A stretch of 64,000 bases of DNA from positions 62,001-126,000 of the forward strand of contig CAZCUX010000011.1 in the NCBI GenBank assembly GCA_964502005.1. The letters are read 5' to 3'. A model generated the notes under the pieces. The model ran no database searches and was not told where the DNA came from. It saw only the letters and a program-made list of their open reading frames with translations. Of this stretch, positions 1 to 9,366 are shown piece by piece. This DNA comes from CAJWOS01 sp964502005. GTDB taxonomy: Bacteria > Myxococcota_A > UBA796 > UBA2385. Position numbers and translations under genes: made by a program. The stretch's first letter is position 1. The number at the start of each line of letters is the position of its first letter.

Positions 1-2
1 TC

Positions 3-845
3 GACCGCCGCTTGGGTTTCACGGGGTTTGTGCTCACCAAGCTCGATGGCGATGCCCGCGGTGGTGCGGCGCTTTCTATCAAAGAGGTCACGGGCAAGCC
101 TGTCAAGTTTATCGGCATGGGCGAAAGCCTCGACAAGCTCGACGACTTCCGGCCAGAGGGCTTGGCCGACCGCATCCTTGGCTTCGGCGACGTCGTCGGA
201 TTGATGAACGACTTCGACAAGGCGATGGACAAAGACGAGGCCGAGAAAGACGCCGTGCGCATGTTGCAGGGCAACTTCTCGTTCCACGACTTCTTCAAGC
301 AAATCCAGATGATCAAGCGCATGGGCTCTCTTCGCTCGGTCATGGAAAAACTTCCGGGCATGGGCGAACTGCTTGAACAAGTGCCGAAAGAGGCGCTGGA
401 TGACCGTGAGCTCGTGAAGATTGAAGCGGTCATTCAGTCGATGACCGTGCAAGAGCGCAAGAACCCCGACCTGCTCGACCGCAGCCGCATGGAGCGGATT
501 GCCAAGGGCTCGGGTCGGCCGGTCGAAGAAGTAGAGGCGCTGTATGAGCGGTTCCTTCAAACACGGGCAATGATGGGCCAACTGGGCCGCTCGGGCTTGT
601 TCGGCGGGATGCCGGGCTTGCCGGGTGGAAATCCGGGCAACCCCTTCGGGGGGGGCGGCCGTGCAGCGCGCCGTTCGGGGCAGACCAATCCCAACCTCCC
701 GTTTGGCGGGGCGTCGCCCTTTGGGATGCCAAGTGTGCCCACCCCGGAAACACCTGCGCTCACTGCCCAAGAGAAGGTCGAAGCGGCCCTAGAGCGCAAG
801 GCGAAGTTGAAGGCCAAGCGCAAGGCACGCAAAGGCGACAAATAG
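3..845 (+). CDS. ffh: Signal recognition particle protein Ffh, C-terminal part (5' end outside window)
   Basis: This is the GTPase subunit of the signal recognition particle, which binds signal peptides of nascent membrane proteins together with 4.5S RNA. The fragment opens inside the GTPase domain: the TKLD nucleotide-specificity motif and GDARGG lie at visible residues 12-21. The methionine-rich M domain follows, with IQSMTVQER and RIAKGSG typical of the RNA- and signal-binding region. The tail is a Gly/Met/Pro-rich stretch ending in a lysine-rich segment. The reading frame is open from base 3, so the start lies upstream of the window. It ends 13 bp before a convergent gene. The partner RNA gene ffs is in the same window at about 11.6 kb. 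Identification is secure. Confidence 0.96.
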   Translation, partial: DRRLGFTGFVLTKLDGDARGGAALSIKEVTGKPVKFIGMGESLDKLDDFRPEGLADRILGFGDVVGLMNDFDKAMDKDEAEKDAVRMLQGNFSFHDFFKQIQMIKRMGSLRSVMEKLPGMGELLEQVPKEALDDRELVKIEAVIQSMTVQERKNPDLLDRSRMERIAKGSGRPVEEVEALYERFLQTRAMMGQLGRSGLFGGMPGLPGGNPGNPFGGGGRAARRSGQTNPNLPFGGASPFGMPSVPTPETPALTAQEKVEAALERKAKLKAKRKARKGDK

Positions 846-858
846 GTCGATTTATCGG

Positions 859-1704
859 TCAGTTGCCCGCGCGCCATCGCGCGCCAAGGTCGACGGCGCA
901 GGGTCCAACGATTGTATGCGTGTGGACCCCGTTTTCCGTGACGTGCGCCTCCGAGCGGCCCCGCCAGGCGGGTGTGGTTTCGTGGAAGCGTCCGATGCGG
1001 AAGGCGAGGGTGCATTCACCGTGCGTTCCGCGTACTTCGACTTGCCCAAATGGCGCGAAAGTGATGGCGCGCACCGCGATGCCGACGCGCGAAAGGTCCG
1101 CGACCCATTCGTCCACCAACATCTGCTCTAGGTTTCGTGCGAAGTCCACGAGGACGCGGGCAATCTGGGCCGTCTCTTGTGCGCGATGCCGTGGAATCGC
1201 GACGCGCAGGTCGTCGCCGGTCAAGTGAATGACCAGCGCCGCGAGCATCGGGGGCCAGGACGACGGGTCGGCCGCGAGTCGTTTGCATGCCCGCACGCGC
1301 ACGTCCCAGGGGGCGTGGGTGCTCTCGATAGCGCGGGCGGAGAGGCATACGCGCGTGTTGTCGGGCAAGGCGAGCGCATGGGGCACGCGGACCCACACCA
1401 AGCGGCGGACGCGGTGGTGCCCGTCGGAACCGACGACAATGGGGCGCCCGTCTATGTTTGCAACCAGCGCGAGTCCATAGTTCCAGCGGAGCTTCAGACC
1501 TGCATGGTGGAATGATACTCGCGCTGCGCGGGGAGGAAGGCCGTCGGGAAGGACCATGACGACGAGCAAGAGCACCGGGGCGAGCGCGAGCAGCCACGCG
1601 GGCTCGCGGGTCAGCGTGGCCGCCAAGGGCGGGGCCAGGGTCGCGGACCACGCAATCGTCGCCCACAACAAGGTGGCGCGTGTGGAGCGGGAAGCGGGGC
1701 GCAT
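859..1704 (-). CDS. Membrane-anchored protein of unknown function
   Basis: I do not recognise a family. The 281-residue product has two closely spaced hydrophobic segments (about residues 8-27 and 33-48, the second rich in Leu/Val) and then a mostly soluble domain of about 225 residues. This suggests a protein held in the inner membrane by an N-terminal hairpin. The start ATG at 1704 was chosen because everything upstream in the frame is low-complexity Ala/Arg/Thr sequence that overlaps the divergent gene. The next gene starts 82 bp away on the other strand, so the two may share a regulatory region. The C-terminal domain has several Cys and His residues but no motif I can name. Confidence 0.6.
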   Translation of the reverse strand: MRPASRSTRATLLWATIAWSATLAPPLAATLTREPAWLLALAPVLLLVVMVLPDGLPPRAARVSFHHAGLKLRWNYGLALVANIDGRPIVVGSDGHHRVRRLVWVRVPHALALPDNTRVCLSARAIESTHAPWDVRVRACKRLAADPSSWPPMLAALVIHLTGDDLRVAIPRHRAQETAQIARVLVDFARNLEQMLVDEWVADLSRVGIAVRAITFAPFGQVEVRGTHGECTLAFRIGRFHETTPAWRGRSEAHVTENGVHTHTIVGPCAVDLGARWRAGN

Positions 1705-1786
1705 GGGTGTCCCCGGTCGGAGGTGGCGGAGGAGAGGGGTGTGCAATATCCGAAAGGGGACGTATCGGCCTTCTATTGGACAAACT

Positions 1787-2749
1787 GTGCGCCAGACCCT
1801 TGCGCAAGTCGGAGCGGCCCTTGGGGTCGCAGCAGCCCTCGTGGCCCTCCTCGTGCTGGTGGGGCCCCGAGAAGCCCCGTTTGTGGCCGCCTCGGGTGCG
1901 CCGGTGGTGGTCATCGGCAGTTCGATTGCATTGGCGGCGGTCGCGCCGGAGTCCCTTTCTGCGCGTGTGGCGCTCCCGGTGGACAACTTGGCGGTACGAG
2001 GCAGTCAAGTGGCCCACCAGGTCGCGATAGTGCGTCATATCCTCCCCCGCGACACGCCTCCTGAAGTGGTCGTTTGGGTCACGCCACTCGATGCACTGTT
2101 GCGGGAGCGCTTGCGGTCGCCGGTGGATGTAGCGCGCTTGTCCGTTCTCCTCGCGACGCCGGACCCTGCATTGTGGGAGGCTGCGGTAGGGTCGTCGGGA
2201 ATCGTCGCGTTTGGGAACCAGCGCAGGGCCGGAATTCGCCAAGCAGCGTTGGGCGCACTCGCGGATTGGCTGCCGCGAAGCCTCGGCTGGAGCGACCATG
2301 TCGACCGCGCCCGTGCGTCAATGTCGTCTATTCCCCGCGATGCGGGTGCGCGCCCGACATGGGTGGTGGACCCTGGCGCGCCGCGTCCGGGAGCTGCATC
2401 CGAAGCGCCTGCAGACCGGGAACCCGAGCGGGTACCACCAGAACAGTGGTCCCTGGTGCCTTTGGCCGCGCAGGCGCTATCGAGCACCCGCTTGCTCGTG
2501 GTCGCGCCGCCGGTAGAGCCGCGGAGTCGTGGTGGCGCGTGTTCACGGTCGGCCTTGGAGCGGTCGGTGGCGCAACAACTGCTGGCATTGGGCGTTCAAG
2601 TGCTGGACCTGACGGAGCTTCCCGTAGAAGCCCGTTGGTTTCGAACCCGCTACCATGTCGAAGGGCAGGGGACCCTGCAGGCGACCCACGCTATCGCAGA
2701 TGCCGTTTTGGACGGGCCACCGTTTCCGCGATGCCTTATTCCGCGGTGA
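1787..2749 (+). CDS. Membrane-anchored SGNH-hydrolase-like protein (tentative)
   Basis: The 320-residue protein begins with one hydrophobic segment (about residues 8-24) and continues as an exported domain. Features reminiscent of SGNH/GDSL-type acyl-transfer or esterase domains are visible: a VVVIGSS strand-turn early on, where the Ser would be the block I nucleophile; PEVVVWVTPLDALL in the middle; and YHVEGQG near the C-terminus, where a catalytic His would be expected. This resembles DltD/AlgX-type membrane-anchored SGNH proteins, but the match is weak and is an inference. The GTG start at 1787 directly precedes the hydrophobic segment; a longer in-frame extension overlaps the divergent gene and looks non-coding. 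The stop overlaps the convergent lipoprotein gene by 14 bp. Confidence 0.55.
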   Translation: MRQTLAQVGAALGVAAALVALLVLVGPREAPFVAASGAPVVVIGSSIALAAVAPESLSARVALPVDNLAVRGSQVAHQVAIVRHILPRDTPPEVVVWVTPLDALLRERLRSPVDVARLSVLLATPDPALWEAAVGSSGIVAFGNQRRAGIRQAALGALADWLPRSLGWSDHVDRARASMSSIPRDAGARPTWVVDPGAPRPGAASEAPADREPERVPPEQWSLVPLAAQALSSTRLLVVAPPVEPRSRGGACSRSALERSVAQQLLALGVQVLDLTELPVEARWFRTRYHVEGQGTLQATHAIADAVLDGPPFPRCLIPR

Positions 2750-3089
2750 GTCGGAAGGCGTGGTTGACGGTAATCGCGTGGCAACCGGAGCTTTCGATGT
2801 CAAACGTCTCGGTGACGCTGGTGAAGCCAGGGGCCGAGGCGGTCAAGGTGATGCTGCCGATGACGTCCATGCCGCACAAGAAGTTGTCGCCCACGGCATC
2901 GCATGGCTGCTCGCCAGTGCCATCGTCAAAAACGACCGTGGCGCCATCGAGGTAGTTGGCCTCCATGTCGGTGACGACCGCCTGCACGGACGGCATGGCG
3001 GCATCGTCGCATGCGGAGTCTTCGCCCTTGTCTTTGTTGCATGCGATGGCCGAACACAGGGTGACGAGCAGGGTCAAGGTCTTCTTCAT
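2736..3089 (-). CDS. Small lipoprotein with a carboxypeptidase-regulatory-like fold
   Basis: The product is 117 residues. It starts with a lipoprotein signal peptide ending in the lipobox AIAC, so the mature protein should be lipid-anchored on a periplasmic or outer-membrane face. The mature part begins with an acidic Asp/Glu-rich stretch. It then shows a beta-rich domain (VQAVVTDMEANYLDGATVVF, then GSITLTASAPGFTS) that looks like the carboxypeptidase-regulatory/transthyretin-like fold found in many surface proteins. The start at 3089 was chosen for the signal peptide; an in-frame extension to 3197 has no such feature. Function is unknown. Confidence 0.72.
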   Translation of the reverse strand: MKKTLTLLVTLCSAIACNKDKGEDSACDDAAMPSVQAVVTDMEANYLDGATVVFDDGTGEQPCDAVGDNFLCGMDVIGSITLTASAPGFTSVTETFDIESSGCHAITVNHAFRLTAE

Positions 3090-3226
3090 GGCGTCTCCGG
3101 ACGGGAACAGCGCGCTCTGCGAAAACAACAAAAAAGCGCTGGGAGGGAGTGGACCCTCGTAGCGCGGAACGGAATAACGAGCCCGAAGCGACTTCACCCG
3201 TCGGCTGGGGTGAAAGGATGGACGGT

Positions 3227-3871
3227 ATGGACAGCTCGATGGACACGAAGCCTGCTCTCTCGGCGCGAGGCGTGCGCGTTTTGGCGGAGGCCTGTGCGCA
3301 AAATGGCGACGCTACGGTTGTCATCATGGGGCACGATGGAGCTGCTCACGGCCGTCTCGTGTTCTCTCATGGCGCAAGGGTACGGCTCCGCCTGACCCGA
3401 CCCGTCTCCGAAGAGCCGTGGGTGGGGAGTCGGTGTGTGTTGAGCTTGCTGTGGGGCGGACGCGCATACGCCCTGCATGGCTATGTTCGCGACCAATCCG
3501 CCGACGGCGTCTCGCTCGATCTCGAAGGCGACCTCCTGGGCGCAGACCCGCGAAAATCGCAGCGGCAGGTGGTTCCCTGGGGCACCCAAGTGCGTTTGGC
3601 CTGGGCAAACGGGGAAGAATCCGCCGAGCTCGTCGACCTCTCCCGGCTTGGAATTGGCGTCGTGGTGGATGGCGCTGCGCGTCTTCTGGTCGTGGGCGCG
3701 CGCGTGGTGGTGCGGTACGGCGAAGCAGAGGTCGACGCGACGGTGTGTCACGCAGGTCGCGGGCCAGGTACCGGGACCGCGCGCTTGGGCCTCGTATTGG
3801 CCGGAACAGAGGTCCAGCTCCAGCGATGGTGGGCGATGTTGGGTATCGCCGAATTCGCAGCTTCGCGCTAA
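3227..3871 (+). CDS. PilZ-domain protein, predicted c-di-GMP binding
   Basis: The C-terminal half carries both PilZ signature elements in order. RKSQR (RxxxR) lies at about residues 109-113 and DLSRLG ([D/N]xSxxG) at about 137-142, spaced as in c-di-GMP receptors. The N-terminal about 100 residues form a separate beta-rich domain, possibly a YcgR-N-like or second PilZ-like unit. The protein (214 residues from this start) is probably a cytoplasmic second-messenger effector. ATG codons at 3218 and 3227 are both possible. I prefer 3227 because GAAAGG lies 9 bp upstream; a longer frame begins at 3149. Two cyclic-nucleotide-binding proteins follow immediately on the same strand, so the three may form one signalling unit. 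Confidence 0.75.
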   Translation: MDSSMDTKPALSARGVRVLAEACAQNGDATVVIMGHDGAAHGRLVFSHGARVRLRLTRPVSEEPWVGSRCVLSLLWGGRAYALHGYVRDQSADGVSLDLEGDLLGADPRKSQRQVVPWGTQVRLAWANGEESAELVDLSRLGIGVVVDGAARLLVVGARVVVRYGEAEVDATVCHAGRGPGTGTARLGLVLAGTEVQLQRWWAMLGIAEFAASR

Positions 3872-3907
3872 CTTTGCGTTCTGTTTTCCTTCGTTGGAGC
3901 GTCTTCG

Positions 3908-4468
3908 ATGTGGATTGACCCCCTCGAGTCCGCGCGCCTCTACCTCTCCGGTTTGGCCAGCCTGCATCTGCGCCGCCGGGTGGCCACGGAAGAGGTCGAT
4001 TGGCTGTTGGGGCGGTCGCCACCCGTGACGTTTTCCTCGGGCCAGACCGTATTCAAGCAAGGCGAGTGGGCCGATGTCGCGCTCCTTGTGGTGCACGGCG
4101 TGCTTGAGGTCGTGGTGGACTCTCCTGATGGGGAGAAGACCATCGGTACAGCGGGTGCTTGGGACGTTGTGGGGGAGACGGCCTTGTTTGCCCCCGACCA
4201 GCGAAGAAGCGCCACCGTGCGTGCGTTGCGCGATAGCACCTGTTTGTTGGTGGGCCAGAAGCTCTTACAAGAAGGGCGCGACAACGCTGCTGTCATCGCG
4301 ATTGAATACCACCTCCTTCACACGCTGACGGAGCGCGTGCGGGTGACCAACCAAGCACTCCACGAGGCATGGGTGGGGGCGGACGAGCGCGAACGAACGG
4401 TAGAACGCCCGAAGGCGGCGTCTTCCCGTAAGCGGTTGCTGAATTTGCTGGGGGGAGGTTCTCGATGA
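3908..4468 (+). CDS. Cyclic-nucleotide-binding-domain protein (first of a pair)
   Basis: This 186-residue protein is a single Crp/CAP-type cyclic-nucleotide-binding domain with short flanking helices and no DNA-binding domain. The beta-roll runs from about residue 38 (FSSGQTVFKQGEWADVALLV) through VVGETALFAPDQRRSATVRA, which corresponds to the phosphate-binding cassette (usually GE...R.A). A helical segment and a basic tail follow. It lies 36 bp after the PilZ gene and overlaps the next gene by 4 bp (ATGA), so co-translation is likely. It could sense a cyclic nucleotide or act as a scaffold; the ligand cannot be read from the sequence. Confidence 0.8.
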   Translation: MWIDPLESARLYLSGLASLHLRRRVATEEVDWLLGRSPPVTFSSGQTVFKQGEWADVALLVVHGVLEVVVDSPDGEKTIGTAGAWDVVGETALFAPDQRRSATVRALRDSTCLLVGQKLLQEGRDNAAVIAIEYHLLHTLTERVRVTNQALHEAWVGADERERTVERPKAASSRKRLLNLLGGGSR

Positions 4469-5067
4469 CCGACCGATTGGCCCTTTCGACGGAAGATATG
4501 GAGGCGGCCGCGGTTCAATTGTTGGCGGCGCACCGTCAAGTTGACGCCGAGCCTGTGGATGTGGTCGCGCTGCTTTCGTGTTGCCAGCTCCAGGCGCTCT
4601 CGGCGGGGCAAGTGGTGTGTCGCGAGGGCGATGCGGGCGATGCGCTGTTTGTCTTGCTCGAAGGCCGCGTGCGCGTCGAGAAACGAGATGTGAGTGGCCA
4701 AGTGCGGGCGATGGGGGAGGTTGTGGGCCCTACGTTGCTCGGACAAATGGCGATGATCGACCGCGCCCGTCGCAGCGCCACCTGTGTGGCGACCAGTGAA
4801 GGGCGATTGGCGACGCTCGACCGTGACACCTATCGAACACTTGTCCGCTCGAATGACCCACGAGGAACCGCGCTCCGGCGCTTGCTTCTCTCTAGCTTGA
4901 CCTTGCAGCTCGTGGAGGGAAACGCCCGGTTGCGGCAGCTTATCGAGGAAGCGCGCCCCGCGCCCGAGGCGTCGGACGCGACCGACAGTATCGGTGGCGC
5001 CTTGTTGGCGGCTTCGGGCTTGCTCGAAGGGTGGATGCCAAACAGTAGGCCTCGGGGAACCACGTAG
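4465..5067 (+). CDS. Cyclic-nucleotide-binding-domain protein (second of a pair)
   Basis: The 200-residue product contains a second Crp-type beta-roll: LSAGQVVCREGDAGDALFVL at about residues 45-65, followed by LLGQMAMIDRARRSATCVA as the binding-cassette region. The C-terminus is helical and ends without a helix-turn-helix. It is paralogous in layout to the upstream gene and begins inside its stop codon (ATGA). In the cassette, the Glu usually seen before the Arg is replaced (GQMAMIDRARRSA), so ligand binding may differ from the upstream protein. Together with the PilZ gene it suggests local second-messenger signalling. A role with the succinate dehydrogenase operon downstream is not indicated. 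Confidence 0.78.
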   Translation: MTDRLALSTEDMEAAAVQLLAAHRQVDAEPVDVVALLSCCQLQALSAGQVVCREGDAGDALFVLLEGRVRVEKRDVSGQVRAMGEVVGPTLLGQMAMIDRARRSATCVATSEGRLATLDRDTYRTLVRSNDPRGTALRRLLLSSLTLQLVEGNARLRQLIEEARPAPEASDATDSIGGALLAASGLLEGWMPNSRPRGTT

Positions 5068-5210
5068 TTTTCGGCCGCTTGCTTGGTATCTCGGAAAGCG
5101 GTAGAAACCGAGTCCTCAACGCGCAAACGACTCCCGTTCACTTCGCTCGTGAAGTGGTCGGAGCAGGGGCGTCTCATTGCGCGGCGTCCGAAACCCAGGC
5201 AGGACCCTCA

Positions 5211-5894
5211 ATGGATTGGCTCAAACGATTCCTCGGCTCGACCATCGGGCTCAAGGTCATCATGGCGGTGAGCGGGCTGGTGTTGTTCGGCTTCGTTCTC
5301 GGTCATCTCGCGGGGAACCTCCAGATTTTCCTCGGCGAAAAAGTCTTCAACGCCTACGCTTCTACGCTCCAGAGCAATCAGCCTCTGGTGTGGACCGTGC
5401 GCATGACGCTCCTCGCGAGTGTTTTCGCGCACATGGGGTCGGCGGGTGCGTTGACGATGCGAAGCAATGCAGCGCGCCCCGTGGGCTACCAAAAGAAAGA
5501 GTGGTTGTCGGGCCGTTATGCGGTTCGCACGATGCGCTTTGGTGGTGTGGTGTTGCTCGCGTTCATCGTGTACCACCTCCTCCACCTGACCGTAGGCATC
5601 GTGCATCCCGACTTCCAGCACTGCATGCCGGCGGGCGCGGGCCATGTCGAATGCAGCGCCTACCACAACCTCACCGTAGGGTTCCGCAACCCGCTGGTGG
5701 CCGGTTTTTACATCGTCGCGCAGCTGGCGTTGGGCTTGCACCTCGCCCACGGTGTGTGGTCGCTGACCCGCACGTTGGGCCTTAGCAATCCCCGTTACGA
5801 CGGCATCGCGCGCAAGTTGGCGTGGTTCTTCGGGGGTGCGGTAACGGTGGGCAATTGCTCCATCGCCATCGCCGCCCTGGCAAACCTGGTCTGA
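5211..5894 (+). CDS. sdhC: Succinate dehydrogenase cytochrome b558 subunit
   Basis: This is the membrane anchor of succinate:quinone oxidoreductase. It carries haem and the quinone site in the inner membrane and belongs to the single-subunit b558 type (about 225 residues) that replaces SdhC plus SdhD. Five hydrophobic segments are visible. Histidines sit where haem ligands are expected (VLGHLAGNL near residue 25, YHLLHLTVG near residue 123, and LHLAHGVW near residue 183). The start ATG at 5211 has AGGA six bases upstream and yields the typical N-terminus DWLKRFLGSTIGLK. An in-frame extension upstream is not needed. It is followed by sdhA and sdhB in the usual order for this type. Confidence 0.93.
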   Translation: MDWLKRFLGSTIGLKVIMAVSGLVLFGFVLGHLAGNLQIFLGEKVFNAYASTLQSNQPLVWTVRMTLLASVFAHMGSAGALTMRSNAARPVGYQKKEWLSGRYAVRTMRFGGVVLLAFIVYHLLHLTVGIVHPDFQHCMPAGAGHVECSAYHNLTVGFRNPLVAGFYIVAQLALGLHLAHGVWSLTRTLGLSNPRYDGIARKLAWFFGGAVTVGNCSIAIAALANLV

Positions 5895-5902
5895 GTTCCC
5901 GT

Positions 5903-5969
5903 CGGAGGGTTCAGCGACTGTACCTGTCGCCCCTCCGGTAGGCCCACCATTTTCGGGTCTGTTGACCCG
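5903..5969 (+). promoter_or_regulatory. Two tandem stem-loops in the sdhC-sdhA spacer
   Basis: The 94-bp spacer holds two perfect stem-loops. The first pairs CGGAGGG (5903-5909) with CCCTCCG (5931-5937) around an inner stem GCGAC/GTCGC (5914-5918 with 5926-5930). The second pairs CGGGTC (5954-5959) with GACCCG (5964-5969). The second ends 8 bases before the CAGGAG ribosome-binding site of sdhA. Neither has a T-run, so they are more likely mRNA-processing, stability or translational-control elements than terminators. Confidence 0.6.
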
Positions 5970-5988
5970 CAACCTCTCAGGAGCCCCC

Positions 5989-7931
<1,943 letters not shown>

Positions 7932-7932
<1 letters not shown>

Positions 7933-8684
7933 TGAACATCACGCTCAATGTCTGGAGGCAGAAGGACCGCAACAGCGCGGGGAAGTTCGAGACGTATACG
8001 GTCCCGAACGTCAACGAGCACATGTCCTTCCTCGAAATGCTCGACGTGCTCAACGAGCGCCTGGAGTCCGAAGGCAAAGAACCGATTGCCTTCGAGAGCG
8101 ACTGCCGGGAAGGCATCTGCGGCGCGTGTGGATGTGTCATCAACGGCCATCCCCACGGTCATGTTCCGCGGACGACCACCTGTCAGTTGCACATGCGCGA
8201 GTTCAAGGACGGCGACACGCTCACTCTGGAGCCATTTCGCGCCAAGGCGTTCCCGGTACTAAAAGACTTGGTGGTGGACCGCTCGGCGTTTGACCGCATT
8301 GTGCGCGCGGGTGGATACATCTCCATTCGCACCGGCGCGGCTCCCGATGCCAACGCAACGCCCGTCGAGAAGAACGCGTCGGACCGCTCGATGGACGCGG
8401 CGCAGTGTATTGGCTGCGGTGCGTGTGTCGCGAGCTGTCCCAATGCGGCGGCGATGCTGTTCACCGGCGCCAAGGTCACGCACTTGGCCTTGTTGCCCCA
8501 AGGGCAGCCGGAGCGCTACATCCGCGTCAACAACATGGTCACGCAGATGGACGCCGAGGATTTCGGTCACTGCACCAACTACGGCGAATGCTCCGTAGCA
8601 TGTCCAAAGGGCATTTCCCTCGACGTGATTGGACAGATGAACCGCGACCTGATGGTTGCCCAATGGAAGGGCCGCTCGGCCTGA
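7932..8684 (+). CDS. sdhB: Succinate dehydrogenase iron-sulfur subunit
   Basis: This subunit passes electrons from the flavoprotein to the quinone site through three iron-sulfur clusters. The N-terminal 2Fe-2S cluster cysteines are in CREGICGACGC, with a fourth Cys at TTTCQLH. The C-terminal ferredoxin-type region has CIGCGACVASCP and the later CTNYGECSVACPKG. At 250 residues it is normal for this subfamily. The second Cys context is GACG rather than the common GSCG, a conservative change. The gene starts within the sdhA stop codon and is followed by a strong terminator, closing the sdhCAB operon. Confidence 0.95.
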
Positions 8685-8701
8685 TTCGATGTCGGGAATG
8701 G

Positions 8702-8745
8702 CGCCCACCTCCGCGGTCGATTCGACCGATGGGGTGGGCGTTTTG
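8702..8745 (+). terminator. Intrinsic terminator of the sdhCAB operon
   Basis: CGCCCACC (8702-8709) pairs with GGTGGGCG (8733-8740). A second stem CGGTCG/CGACCG (8714-8728) is nested inside, and TTTTGCTTTT follows. It lies 17 bp after the sdhB stop. It may also serve the convergent recR gene in part. Confidence 0.8.
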
Positions 8746-8772
8746 CTTTTGGAGGCTTGCGGGGGCGTCGGC

Positions 8773-9366
8773 CTAAATATCGCGGCGGTGCTCGAGCGCG
8801 CGCGCGACGGAGGAGCGGTCGGCGTACTCTAGCTCTGTGCCGACCGATACGCCGTGGGCGAGCCGCGTGACCCGCACGCCACTCGGCTTGACCAACCGGG
8901 ACACATACAATGCGGTCGCATCGCCTTCGATGTCGGGGTCGGTTGCGACGAGGACTTCCGATACGACGCCTTCTTGGAGCCGGTTCAGCAGTTCGCGAAT
9001 CTTGAGGTGCTCGGGTCCAATACCAGACAAGGGGTCCAGTGCGCCGCCGAGGACATGGTAGCGGCCGGAGAAGGCGCCGGTGCGCTCAATCGCGCCGATG
9101 TCCTGTGGCCGCTCGACGACACACAGAATCGAGGCGTCACGGCGGGTATCGGCGCAGCGGTGGCAAGGGTCTTGTCCCGCGATGTCGTGGCAAACGCTAC
9201 ATCGCACGGTTTCTGCGCGGAGCTTCTGGATGGCGTCGCCGATGTCGGCCGCGACATCTTCTGGTTGTGCCAGGAGCCAATACGCGAGGCGGGTGGCGGT
9301 GCGATGCCCGACGCCGGGCAGGCGGGAAAGCTGGGCAACACAACGTCGGAGGGGGTCGGTGCTCAT
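8773..9366 (-). CDS. recR: Recombination mediator protein RecR
   Basis: RecR works with RecO/RecF to load RecA at single-strand gaps. The 197-residue protein has the N-terminal helix-hairpin-helix (RLPGVGHRTATRLAYWLL), a zinc-binding stretch with four Cys (CSVC ... CHRC) and a Toprim domain (ILCVVERPQDIGAIE through TDPDIEGDATALY). The C-terminal GVSVGTELEYAD motif is typical. It begins inside the dnaX stop codon (ATGA overlap), so it is the downstream gene of a dnaX-recR operon. The ybaB gene normally found between the two is absent. Confidence 0.95.
   Translation of the reverse strand: MSTDPLRRCVAQLSRLPGVGHRTATRLAYWLLAQPEDVAADIGDAIQKLRAETVRCSVCHDIAGQDPCHRCADTRRDASILCVVERPQDIGAIERTGAFSGRYHVLGGALDPLSGIGPEHLKIRELLNRLQEGVVSEVLVATDPDIEGDATALYVSRLVKPSGVRVTRLAHGVSVGTELEYADRSSVARALEHRRDI

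Noticed and set aside
5079..5210. N-terminal extension of sdhC to 5079
   Set aside because: The extra residues are not membrane-like or conserved, and AGGA precedes the ATG at 5211.
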